Source: Thiohalobacter sp. (GTDB lineage Bacteria; Pseudomonadota; Gammaproteobacteria; Thiohalobacterales; Thiohalobacteraceae). From it: 18,295 nt of DNA. Shown here one piece after another: positions 9,026-15,613 of this stretch (position 1 is the stretch's first letter; each line of letters opens with the position of its first letter). The DNA lies in NCBI GenBank assembly GCA_027030825.1, contig JALVEM010000011.1, forward strand, positions 1 to 18,295. The letters run 5' to 3'. A model generated the notes under the pieces. The model saw only the letters and a list, made by a program, of their open reading frames with translations. It searched no databases and was not told where the DNA came from. The position numbers were made by a program, and so were the translations under genes.

Positions 9026-10055
9026 CGCCCGGTGCTCCGGTGCCCTGTTTCAGGGCAAAGGTGGCGCGTATCGGGTCGAGCGCCACGCGCTCGCCGGCCT
9101 CGAGTCCGGCCAGCACCTCCACGAGGCCGCCGTCGACCGGCCGGCCGGCCCGGATCTGCCGCAGATGTACGCCTCCATCGTCGACCACATAGACCGCGGT
9201 CACCTCGCTGCGATGCATGATCGCCTCGGCGGGCACTGCTAGCACCCTGCGCGTGCCGGTCCGGAAACCGACCTTGACGAGCATGCCGGGATAGAGGCCC
9301 TTGAGATCACCTTCCAGCCGCACGCGCGTCTTGAAGGTGTGGGCCCGCTCGTCGCCATAGGGATAGACCGTCACCCTGCGGCTCTCGAACGTGCGTCCCG
9401 CCCAGTAGACCCGGGCCTTGCGCTGCTCGCGCACGGCGCTCACCCACTTCTGGGGCAGCATCACCACGGCGCGCAGGGTCTCCAGCGAGATCCCTGTCAT
9501 GAGCGGCTTGCCCGGCGTGGCGATCTCGCCCACCTGGACATGGCGCTCCACCACGATGCCGCTGTAGGGCGCACGCACCACCGTGTGCTCGAGCTGCTCA
9601 CGGGCCTCGGCCAGGGCGGCCTTCGCCTGCCGCACGCGCGCCCTCGCCGCCTTCAGTTCGGCGGTCGCCTTGTCCATGGCGGAGCGGGAAACCAGCTTCT
9701 TCTCGAAGATGCCGCGGATGCGCGCGTATTCGGATTCCGCCTGCCGCAGGCGGGCCTCGGCTTCCGAGAGCGCCGCCTCGGCCCGGCGTACCCGGGCCCG
9801 CTGCTCCGTGTCCTTCATGCGCAGCAATACGGCACCCCGTTCGACATAGTCGTCCACGTCGAACAGGATCTCGACGATCTCGCCGCCGGTCTGTGCCTGG
9901 ACCGTGGCCCGGTTGACGGCCTCGATGGTGCCGTCGAGCCGGATCTCGTGCGCGGCCTCCACCAGACGGGCCTCGGCGACCTCGAGCGCGGGGCGCGCCC
10001 AGGCGGCGACGGACAGCAGCAGCCCGAGCAGGGGCAGCAGGAATCTTTCAATCAT
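9018..10055 (-). CDS. RND efflux periplasmic adaptor (membrane fusion protein)
   Basis: The 345-residue protein begins with a signal peptide (MIERFLLPLLGLLLSVAAWA, cleavage near residue 20) and has no lipobox cysteine. A split lipoyl/barrel-sandwich domain (about 45-80 and 158-190) flanks an alpha-helical hairpin of about 82-157. The hairpin tip carries RGIFEKKLVSRSAMDKA at 114-130, which resembles the tip motif that docks adaptors onto TolC-type channels. A beta-barrel domain and a membrane-proximal domain follow (GLYPGMLVKV near 253-262, VPAEAI at 274-279). It bridges the RND pump encoded by the overlapping downstream gene and an outer-membrane channel not encoded here. A GGGAGAG ribosome-binding sequence lies about 6 bases before the ATG. 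At 345 residues it is slightly short for the family but complete. Confidence 0.92.
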   Translation of the reverse strand: MIERFLLPLLGLLLSVAAWARPALEVAEARLVEAAHEIRLDGTIEAVNRATVQAQTGGEIVEILFDVDDYVERGAVLLRMKDTEQRARVRRAEAALSEAEARLRQAESEYARIRGIFEKKLVSRSAMDKATAELKAARARVRQAKAALAEAREQLEHTVVRAPYSGIVVERHVQVGEIATPGKPLMTGISLETLRAVVMLPQKWVSAVREQRKARVYWAGRTFESRRVTVYPYGDERAHTFKTRVRLEGDLKGLYPGMLVKVGFRTGTRRVLAVPAEAIMHRSEVTAVYVVDDGGVHLRQIRAGRPVDGGLVEVLAGLEAGERVALDPIRATFALKQGTGAPGDE

Positions 10056-10090
10056 GAGGGCTCTCCCGGCCGACTCCGAACCGAGTGAGC

Positions 10091-10119
10091 AATATATCGG
10101 TGTTATAGAGTTTTTTGAA
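10091..10119 (-). promoter_or_regulatory. Sigma-70-like promoter of the adaptor/RND operon
   Basis: The minus strand reads TTCAAA (-35, 4 of 6), a 17-base spacer, then TATATT (-10, 5 of 6). It lies in an AT-rich patch of the 91-base gap between the chemotaxis gene stop and the adaptor start. Transcription would begin near 10084, leaving a leader of about 30 bases that includes the GGGAGAG ribosome-binding site. This suggests the pump operon is transcribed independently of the chemotaxis genes upstream. Confidence 0.5.
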
Positions 10120-10146
10120 GCAGGGATAAGAAGAAGTTTGCCCTTC

Positions 10147-11334
10147 CTACCCCTGCCTGCGGAAGGTTTTCATGCTCTCGCGCAGGTCAGTGGCCAGCCG
10201 GGCGAGCGCCTCGCTCACTTCCGCGGTATGGCGCGCGCCGGCCGCCATCTGGCCACTGGCCTCGGCAAGCCCATGAGCGTTGATCTCGATCTCGCGGGCC
10301 GCTGCACTCTGTTCCTCCACCGCGCTGGCGATCATGGAGTTCATCTCGTCGATATGGGCGATGCCCTCGTTGACGCCTTCCATCGCGCCGCTGGCGCGCG
10401 CCATCATGTCGGCGCCCTCGTCCGCGAGCGCGCGCGAGTTGCGCATCACGGCCACGGCGTCTTCCGCCCCGGCCTGCAGCCGTTCGATCATGGACTGAAT
10501 GTCCTGCGTGGACTGCTGGGTGCGACTGGCCAGCGTCCGCACCTCGTCGGCCACCACGGCGAAGCCACGCCCCTGTTCCCCCGCGCGGGCGGCCTCGATG
10601 GCCGCATTGAGCGCGAGCAGATTGGTCTGCTCGGCAATTCCGCGAATCACGTCCAGGACGGCGCCGATGTTTTCCGACTCCTTCTCCAGCCGCGTGATCA
10701 CCTCGCCGGCGCGCGTCATCTCATCGAGCAGCGCATCGACCTGTCGGCGGCCTTCCCTGGCCAGTACCGCGCCTTCCTCGGCTTCCCGACGCACCGTCTC
10801 GGCATGTCTCGCCGCTTCGGCGGCGCTCTCGGAGACGGCCTGGATGCTGCGGCTCATCTCCCCTACCGCCTGGACGAGCTGTCGGGTTTCCTGCTCCTGC
10901 TGCTGGACGCCGTGCCGGACCTCGTCGGTCACGCCGGCAAGGTCCCTGGCCGAGTCGGCGAGCTCGACAGAGGTGTCGTCCACCTGGCCGATGATCTCGC
11001 GCAGATTGGCAGCCATGCGGTTGAAGGAATCCACGATCTCGCCCACCACGTCATCGCTGCGCAGCCGGCAGTCGTGCCGGAGGTCGCGCTCGGCGATCGC
11101 CTCGGCCACCACCGCGATACGCTTCAGAGGACGCACGAGAATGAAATGCACGAGCCAGTAACTGATGCCGCCGACCAGAAGACCCGCGACCGGACTGCCC
11201 AGGTCCAGCCACCAGCGCATCGCGTCCGGCAAGGGAAAGACCGCCTGCATCGTCCAGGCGAAGACCGCCCCCATCGCCGTGCCCAATGCCAGGAACGACC
11301 ACAGGAGCCGCCCCAGTATGCCTTTCGTACCCAT
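10147..11334 (-). CDS. Methyl-accepting chemotaxis protein with HAMP, no periplasmic sensor domain
   Basis: The 395-residue protein has two membrane helices, near residues 8-30 and 47-67, separated by only about 16 residues, so it has no room for a periplasmic ligand-binding domain. A HAMP linker follows (about 67-119, including RPLKRIAVVAEAIAERDL), then the long cytoplasmic coiled coil. The signalling tip EQTNLLALNAAIEAARAGEQ is at 235-254, followed by GRGFAVVADEVRTLAS. This tip contacts CheA and CheW. There is no C-terminal NWETF-type CheR/CheB tether; the end is FRRQG. With no sensor domain it may sense membrane or cytoplasmic conditions, or work with a partner. The ATG at 11334 is preceded by AAGGGGGA. 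It follows a second chemotaxis gene (11419-12519) on the same strand by 84 bases, so the two may be co-transcribed. Confidence 0.93.
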   Translation of the reverse strand: MGTKGILGRLLWSFLALGTAMGAVFAWTMQAVFPLPDAMRWWLDLGSPVAGLLVGGISYWLVHFILVRPLKRIAVVAEAIAERDLRHDCRLRSDDVVGEIVDSFNRMAANLREIIGQVDDTSVELADSARDLAGVTDEVRHGVQQQEQETRQLVQAVGEMSRSIQAVSESAAEAARHAETVRREAEEGAVLAREGRRQVDALLDEMTRAGEVITRLEKESENIGAVLDVIRGIAEQTNLLALNAAIEAARAGEQGRGFAVVADEVRTLASRTQQSTQDIQSMIERLQAGAEDAVAVMRNSRALADEGADMMARASGAMEGVNEGIAHIDEMNSMIASAVEEQSAAAREIEINAHGLAEASGQMAAGARHTAEVSEALARLATDLRESMKTFRRQG

Positions 11335-11348
11335 GTATCCCCCCTTCA

Positions 11349-11370
11349 GGCAGGTTTCCGAGAAACTGCC
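11349..11370 (-). other. Imperfect stem-loop in the leader of the HAMP chemotaxis gene
   Basis: GGCAGTTTC and GAAACCTGCC (minus strand) can pair over nine bases with one bulged C and a three-base loop. The structure lies in the 84-base gap between the two chemotaxis genes, 14 bases before the downstream ATG. There is no T-run after it, so it is not a classical terminator. It could affect processing or translation, or be chance. Confidence 0.35.
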
Positions 11371-11418
11371 GTGAAGCCCGCCTGCGCATACATACAGAAA
11401 ACCCCAACCGATCCGGAA

Positions 11419-12519
11419 TCAGTCCTCCGTCCCGGCAACGACCGAACCCAGCTGCCGATCGATTTCGGCGAGCCCGGACTTCAACATTTCGCATTCCTGC
11501 TCGCCGAACTCGCGCACCAGGTCGTCGTGCCGCCCGGCGAGTTCCGCGATCTCGCTGCCGAGCGACTGCAGCGATTCGGCATGTCCCCCGATTTCGGCCA
11601 GCGACAGCACGGCGTTCTCGATCATCTCCTCGACCACGGCCGCCTGCTCGCCGCCCTTCTCGATGACCCCGACGGCGTCGCGCGCCCGCTGCTGAAGCGC
11701 CTCGATCATGTCCTGGATCTCCTGGGTGGACTCCTGGGTTCGGCTGGCCAGCGTCCGCACCTCGTCGGCCACCACGGCGAAGCCACGCCCCTGTTCCCCG
11801 GCACGGGCGGCCTCGATGGCCGCATTGAGCGCCAGCAGGTTGGTCTGCTCGGCAATGCTCCGGATCACGTCGAGCACGGAACCGATGTTCTGCGTCTCGT
11901 CGCTCAGCCTGCCGACCGCGGCCCCGCCCTCGCCAATCTGGCCGGAGAGGCTGGCCATGGCGCCCAGCGCCTCGGTCATGGCCACGTTCGCCTGGGCATC
12001 CGCCTCGGTCACGTTCCGTGCGGCCTCCAGCATGGCTTCGGCAGACTGCGCGATGCTGCGCAGTTCCTGTCCGATGCGCTCCACGGCGGCCCGCCGTCCA
12101 TCCCCCTCGACGCTCCGATCGGACAGGTCACGCAGACCGGCACGGGCCTCCTCGAGCGCCGTCCGGAACGCCTCCATCCGCGCCCGGCTCGCGGCAAGCG
12201 CCGCCTCGCGCGCCCGCAGCGCCTCTGCCAGCGGGGCCAGCACGTGCTCGACGGGGCTCTGCACCTCGGACGATGCAACCGGCGTCTCCCGCAGTCGCCG
12301 CACGGCTTCGGAGAGCACGTCCGGTGAAATCTCTCCCCGCCGGAACCAGGCCATCCAGCCGGTGGCCGCCAGCGCCGAGACCAGGGCGACCAGGGACCCC
12401 GGCAGGCTGGCCAGTGTCCCGAACCAGAGGTGATCCGCCACCAGCACCCCGCAGACCACGAGCAGGCCGCCCCAGGAAAGCAGCCCCCGAAGCCGACCCG
12501 AGCCATTCATGTCATTCAT
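11419..12519 (-). CDS. HAMP-less methyl-accepting chemotaxis-like signalling protein
   Basis: The 366 residues begin with a tight membrane hairpin (helices near 12-32 and 40-59), followed directly by a cytoplasmic helical linker (about 65-165). The chemotaxis signalling domain comes next, with tip EQTNLLALNAAIEAARAGEQ at 224-243 and GRGFAVVADEVRTLAS at 244-259. I see no HAMP domain and no periplasmic domain, and the C-terminal arm (about 300-366) diverges from typical receptors. It probably signals to CheA/CheW or a related pathway from a cytoplasmic or membrane cue. I chose the ATG at 12519 because a GGGGGGTG ribosome-binding sequence lies 7 bases upstream and the hydrophobic hairpin begins soon after. 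The open frame reaches 12723, but the extra 68 residues are non-homologous-looking and would run through a perfect hairpin. A second ATG three codons in (12510) is also possible. Confidence 0.9.
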   Translation of the reverse strand: MNDMNGSGRLRGLLSWGGLLVVCGVLVADHLWFGTLASLPGSLVALVSALAATGWMAWFRRGEISPDVLSEAVRRLRETPVASSEVQSPVEHVLAPLAEALRAREAALAASRARMEAFRTALEEARAGLRDLSDRSVEGDGRRAAVERIGQELRSIAQSAEAMLEAARNVTEADAQANVAMTEALGAMASLSGQIGEGGAAVGRLSDETQNIGSVLDVIRSIAEQTNLLALNAAIEAARAGEQGRGFAVVADEVRTLASRTQESTQEIQDMIEALQQRARDAVGVIEKGGEQAAVVEEMIENAVLSLAEIGGHAESLQSLGSEIAELAGRHDDLVREFGEQECEMLKSGLAEIDRQLGSVVAGTED

Positions 12520-12646
12520 GGGTTCGCACCCCCCGCTTTTCTCCCGTAGTGGATTTGTCGCCACCGAACCGGCCACCGGCACGGCTCGTCGGCTGATGCG
12601 CGAAACCCCCTGTGTCGTTCCGGCTTCGATCCGGCCGGTATGCACC

Positions 12647-12674
12647 ATAGCGGCCTCCCCGGCAAATTTCTTTA
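12647..12674 (-). promoter_or_regulatory. Possible sigma-28 (FliA) flagellar/chemotaxis promoter
   Basis: Upstream of the HAMP-less chemotaxis gene, the minus strand reads TAAAGAAA, 12 bases, then GCCGCTAT. The sigma-28 consensus is TAAAGTTT, 11 bases, GCCGATAA; matches are 5 of 8 and 6 of 8 with spacing one base long. A start near 12640 would give a leader of about 120 bases. Chemotaxis genes are common sigma-28 targets, which makes the match more believable, but the spacing is not ideal. Confidence 0.35.
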
Positions 12675-12683
12675 CTCCGAATG

Positions 12684-12717
12684 CACGAAGGCCCTGTCCG
12701 GAGACAGGGCCTTCGTG
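12684..12717 (-). terminator. Long perfect hairpin, probable terminator after the DUF302-like gene
   Basis: A 15-bp uninterrupted stem (arms 12684-12698 and 12703-12717) with a 4-base loop starts 22 bases past the stop of the DUF302-like gene. The arms contain ACGAAGGCCCTGTC and its complement. No T-tract follows on either strand, so it is not a textbook intrinsic terminator. It may terminate inefficiently, protect the 3' end of the mRNA, or act with Rho. Confidence 0.6.
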
Positions 12718-12727
12718 AGCCATGGCG

Positions 12728-12751
12728 CTCGAGGAAGCCTCATTCCTCGAG
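12728..12751 (-). other. Inverted repeat spanning the stop codon of the DUF302-like gene
   Basis: CTCGAGGAA and TTCCTCGAG form a 9-bp stem around a 6-base loop; the loop contains the TGA (12740-12742). It is followed 10 bases further on by the longer hairpin at 12684-12717. The coding side encodes the terminal Leu-Glu-Glu. It may form part of a double 3' structure, or simply reflect codon choice. Confidence 0.4.
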
Positions 12752-13708
12752 TTCGCCCCCCACGGCCAGGGTGAGCACCTTCTCGATCGCCTTGGGCGAG
12801 GGCATCAGATTCATAAAGCTCTTCTTGCCCATCATGCGCAGGCTCGGCCGGCTCACGGCCATCCTGAAGCGCATGTGCAGCGCCACCACGTCCTTGTCGT
12901 CCACGAGGATCTCGTAGGGCAGATAGGGCGTCATCTTGAGTTCCTCGAAATCGACGTTGCTCATGATCCAGGCATCGTCGGCATACTTGTCACCGCCGAC
13001 GGCCAGCGTGTTGCGACGCACGCCGAAGAGGGTCTGCTTCTTGCCGGGCAGGTCGATGCGGTAGATCTTGCTCACGCCGAGGTCGTTGTTCGCCAGGTGC
13101 TTCTCGACCTGCGCCACCGCGTCCTTGTAGTTGCGATAGCTGGCCAGCTCGTAGACGTCGTCGAAGTACTCCATGCCGAAGGTGTAGTGGTACTTGCGCA
13201 GCTTGCGCTTGGTGAGCCCGCGCTTGGCGCCGTACTCCTCGATCCGGCCGAGCACCTTGGCCAGGGCCTCGGCCGTGCGCGAGAGGTCGCTCTTGAGCCG
13301 GTAGGCATGGGCCATGTAGACCGGGTTGTAGTAGGCCACCTGGATGTCGTTGCCGACCCGGGTCACGGACGCCCGCTGGGGCACGGCGAAGGCGCCGTAT
13401 TTGGTCATCACGGCCACCTTCTTGATGGCCGGGCTCGTGAAGACGACGATCCGGGCCTCGTCCACGCCGTCCACCTTGACCTTGCTGCCGGCATAGGGGT
13501 TGAACACCGTCACCACCTCGAAACCGGCATCGGCGAGGCTCTGTTTCACCTCGTCCACTTTTTCCCTGAAGAGTTCGGCATCGCCGTTGCCGCGCCAGGC
13601 CAGCACATAGGGCTTGTAGCGCTCCGCCGCCTGCGCTCCCCCCGTGACGGCCAGAATGGCAAACAGGCCCGCAAGCAGGCCACCGAGCCAGCGCCTCGTG
13701 ATCTTCAT
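12740..13708 (-). CDS. Exported DUF302-like protein of unknown function
   Basis: The 322-residue protein starts with a clear signal peptide (MKITRRWLGGLLAGLFAILA then VTGGAQA, cleavage near 27/28), so it is periplasmic or secreted; there is no lipobox. Residues 33-150 resemble a DUF302 domain: a helix ending ADAGFEVVTVFN, a strand RIVVFTSPAIKKVAVMTKYG, then FAVPQRASV and V-A-Y-Y-N-P-V-Y-M. Residues 155-315 are a second part I cannot assign, rich in Lys, Tyr and Met with one strongly basic stretch (KRGLTKRKLRKY at 162-173). The mature protein contains no cysteine. The start is firm: a perfect AAGGAGGT lies five bases before the ATG, implying strong translation. It follows a FadL-type porin gene on the same strand, separated by a long hairpin. 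A role with that porin is an inference from position only. Confidence 0.85.
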   Translation of the reverse strand: MKITRRWLGGLLAGLFAILAVTGGAQAAERYKPYVLAWRGNGDAELFREKVDEVKQSLADAGFEVVTVFNPYAGSKVKVDGVDEARIVVFTSPAIKKVAVMTKYGAFAVPQRASVTRVGNDIQVAYYNPVYMAHAYRLKSDLSRTAEALAKVLGRIEEYGAKRGLTKRKLRKYHYTFGMEYFDDVYELASYRNYKDAVAQVEKHLANNDLGVSKIYRIDLPGKKQTLFGVRRNTLAVGGDKYADDAWIMSNVDFEELKMTPYLPYEILVDDKDVVALHMRFRMAVSRPSLRMMGKKSFMNLMPSPKAIEKVLTLAVGGELEE

Positions 13709-13779
13709 GGATTACCTCCTTCCTTTGGTTCGTTTCTCCTGCATCGGCAGGCATGTACCGACGCTTGAATACTCTAAAT

Positions 13780-13811
13780 GGAAAGGGGGCATGTTGCCAT
13801 GCCCCCTTTCC
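13780..13811 (-). terminator. Perfect 14-bp hairpin between the FadL-type and DUF302-like genes
   Basis: GGAAAGGGGGCATG and CATGCCCCCTTTCC pair perfectly around a 4-base loop, 42 bases past the FadL-type stop codon. On the minus strand it is followed by ATTTAGAGTATTC, only weakly T-rich. It is likely a terminator, or an intercistronic hairpin setting the ratio of the two flanking genes. I see no convincing promoter between it and the DUF302-like start, which favours a shared transcript with partial read-through. Confidence 0.6.
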
Positions 13812-13853
13812 GGCCGGATTTACGTCCGTGGTCGATCGCAACCCTCAGCGGCA

Positions 13854-15365
13854 TCAGAACTTCATGCCGTAACTGACCTCCAGGGCATTCTGGTCCATGC
13901 CGATGCCGGCATCGAACGAGAAGGCGGCGTTGCTGCCCGTGCCCTGATAGGTGAAGGTCTGGTCTTCCCGGAAGGCGTGCATGTAGGACACGCTGACCTC
14001 GGAATAGTCATCCGGCGAATAGGTGAAGCCGAGCGTCAGGTGCTTGCGCACCACGCCGGGTGCCAGGATGTTGAACAGGTTCTGGTCGTTGTCGATCGGG
14101 TTGCCGCCGACATTGATGCCGCCGCGGAAGGTCCAGTGGTCGTTGTAGACGTGCTCGATGCCCAGCTTGACCACCGTGATGTCGTCCCAGCCGAAGCCCC
14201 AGCCGTTGTCGCTGCCCAGCGCGCCCGGGCCACTGTAGCTGCCCGTGGTCAATACAGAGGTAAGTGCAGTGAAGAACTCGTCGGCGGTCGGTCCGGGGTT
14301 GTGGATGGAATCCACGCCGCTGTAGAGGATACGCTGCACGTCGAGGGCCAGCGTGGTGCGCGGAGAAACCTTCAAGGCCAGCCCGATGGCGAAGTTGGCC
14401 GGCACGTCGAAGTCGCCCTGGTTGGCGAACAGCCCCTTGTACTGGTCGAACTCCTGCATATAGATCTTGGAGGCGGCGACCAGACCCACGCTCAGGCTGT
14501 CGGTGAGCCGGCCCGTCCAGCCGATGCGGATGCCGGCGCCATAGGCCTCGTCGTCACCCTGGTTGGTGACATTGCCCGGGTCGGTGGACAATGCCTGGAA
14601 CAGGCCCAGCCCGTAGGCGCGGAACCGCTGCGCGGCGACCAGCAGCGACACGCCGATGCTGTGGCCGTCGGCCACTTCCATCGCCACCGTGGGCGCCAGG
14701 ATCACCTGGGAGAGATTCACGCCGAGCGTGCCCGTGTTCGGATTGGTGTAAAGCCCCGTCAAAATGGCATCGGGCACGCCAACATTCGCATTACCTACAC
14801 CACCCGGTGTATTGGCATCGATCATGCCGGCAAACCCCGAGGTCACGCCGCCACAAAGAGCAAGAGTGTCTGTACATCCGATGGAACGGCCCAGCGAACT
14901 GGAAAAGATGTTGGAATTGTAGCGGGTGTTCATGCCGCCGTTGGCAAGAACGCTGAGGCCGACGGTCATGTTGCCCATGTTGAACGAGAAACCGGCATTG
15001 GGAATCGCAAACAGGGTGGCCCCGCTCTTGACCACGCCGCTGTCCCTCTGCGCATTCGGGAACAAGTTGGGTACGGCGCCACCTGTTGCAGCGCTCACGT
15101 CCAGTCCACCGGCATCCAGCCGTCCGTCACGGCGCGGATTGAACAGCTCGATACCGAAATCGATCCGGTTGCCGACCTGGGTCAGGGTGGCGGGGTTGAC
15201 GCCCGGGGCGAGGGCATCGGTGCCGAGTGCCACGCCGGCGCCCGCCAGCCCGCGGTTCTTGGTGCCGTAGCCGATCTTGAAGTAACCGTTCGTCGCCTGT
15301 GCGGCAGGTGCGGCAAGGGCAGCCGTCATGGCCACCGCCAGTGCCCTGATTGCATTCCTCTTCAT
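13854..15365 (-). CDS. OmpP1/FadL/TodX-family outer-membrane hydrophobic-compound channel
   Basis: The 503-residue protein has a signal peptide cleaved after AQA (residues 22-24), giving a mature start of TNGYFKIGYGTKNRGLAGAG. This is the hatch-domain signature of the TodX-like branch, followed by the NPA hatch motif at 57-59. The rest alternates as amphipathic beta strands and ends EVSYGMKF, with the terminal phenylalanine needed for barrel assembly. Relatives let hydrophobic compounds (fatty acids, alkanes, aromatics) diffuse across the outer membrane. The mature chain has only two cysteines, 164 and 171, in a predicted external loop. I chose the ATG at 15365 because AGGAGG precedes it by 9 bases and the signal peptide starts there; the open frame extends to 15470 but adds a Cys-rich non-signal stretch. 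At 503 residues it is longer than canonical FadL (about 420 mature), mostly in loops. Confidence 0.92.
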   Translation of the reverse strand: MKRNAIRALAVAMTAALAAPAAQATNGYFKIGYGTKNRGLAGAGVALGTDALAPGVNPATLTQVGNRIDFGIELFNPRRDGRLDAGGLDVSAATGGAVPNLFPNAQRDSGVVKSGATLFAIPNAGFSFNMGNMTVGLSVLANGGMNTRYNSNIFSSSLGRSIGCTDTLALCGGVTSGFAGMIDANTPGGVGNANVGVPDAILTGLYTNPNTGTLGVNLSQVILAPTVAMEVADGHSIGVSLLVAAQRFRAYGLGLFQALSTDPGNVTNQGDDEAYGAGIRIGWTGRLTDSLSVGLVAASKIYMQEFDQYKGLFANQGDFDVPANFAIGLALKVSPRTTLALDVQRILYSGVDSIHNPGPTADEFFTALTSVLTTGSYSGPGALGSDNGWGFGWDDITVVKLGIEHVYNDHWTFRGGINVGGNPIDNDQNLFNILAPGVVRKHLTLGFTYSPDDYSEVSVSYMHAFREDQTFTYQGTGSNAAFSFDAGIGMDQNALEVSYGMKF

Positions 15366-15448
15366 CGAGTCGTTCCTCCTGGAAGGGATTCTTGAGGGGA
15401 TGTTGTTCCAGTTGCTTGCGCGCGACATCCTTTGGTGATGACCGCAAC

Positions 15449-15477
15449 AGCATGGCAAGCACACCAACAAATGTCAA
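15449..15477 (-). promoter_or_regulatory. Candidate sigma-70 promoter for the minus-strand FadL-type gene
   Basis: A perfect TTGACA (-35) is followed by 17 bases and CATGCT (-10, 3 of 6) on the minus strand, within the 248-base divergent spacer between the two FadL-type genes. It would start transcription near 15443, with a leader of about 78 bases. The weak -10 suggests that an activator may be needed. Confidence 0.4.
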
Positions 15478-15547
15478 CGCGGCCATGGAGAAATGCAATG
15501 CCTGTGCCACAGAAATCTGTTGCGTGAACGCCACGGAAAGCCGGATT

Positions 15548-15564
15548 CCCGGTGGGCAACCGGG
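15548..15564 (+). other. GC-rich stem-loop in the leader of the plus-strand fadL
   Basis: CCCGGT and ACCGGG form a 6-bp stem with a 5-base loop, followed by CCGTTTTG on the plus strand and ending about 50 bases before the fadL ATG. If transcription starts upstream of it, it could act as a weak attenuator. The rest of the 15366-15613 spacer shows no clear plus-strand promoter or FadR-type operator. Confidence 0.3.
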
Positions 15565-15613
15565 CCGTTTTGTGCTTCAATGGCGCGCGTCACCACTCAG
15601 CGAGGACGGAAAA

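Noticed and set aside
5636..9220. 1,194-residue plus-strand open frame opposite the RND pump
   Set aside because: It is His/Asp/Gln/Arg-rich low-complexity sequence, the mirror of the RND gene's codon bias, with no recognisable domain.
9904..12327. 807-residue plus-strand open frame opposite the chemotaxis genes, with an apparent internal repeat
   Set aside because: The repeat (for example RPHLVGHHGEATPLFP twice) is the antisense image of the conserved chemotaxis signalling tip in the two minus-strand genes.
12520..12723. N-terminal extension of the HAMP-less chemotaxis protein
   Set aside because: The extension would read through a perfect 15-bp hairpin and a possible promoter; the strong ribosome-binding site precedes the internal ATG at 12519.
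15127..15534. Minus-strand open frame starting with GTG whose first 57 residues look like a small membrane protein
   Set aside because: It runs out of frame for over 200 bases through the FadL-type gene, turns into Arg/Gly-rich shadow sequence, and lacks a ribosome-binding site; the promoter-like TTGACA lies inside it.
15366..15613. Search for a FadR-type operator between the two FadL genes
   Set aside because: No sequence close to the FadR palindrome AACTGGTC-N-GACCAGTT was found.
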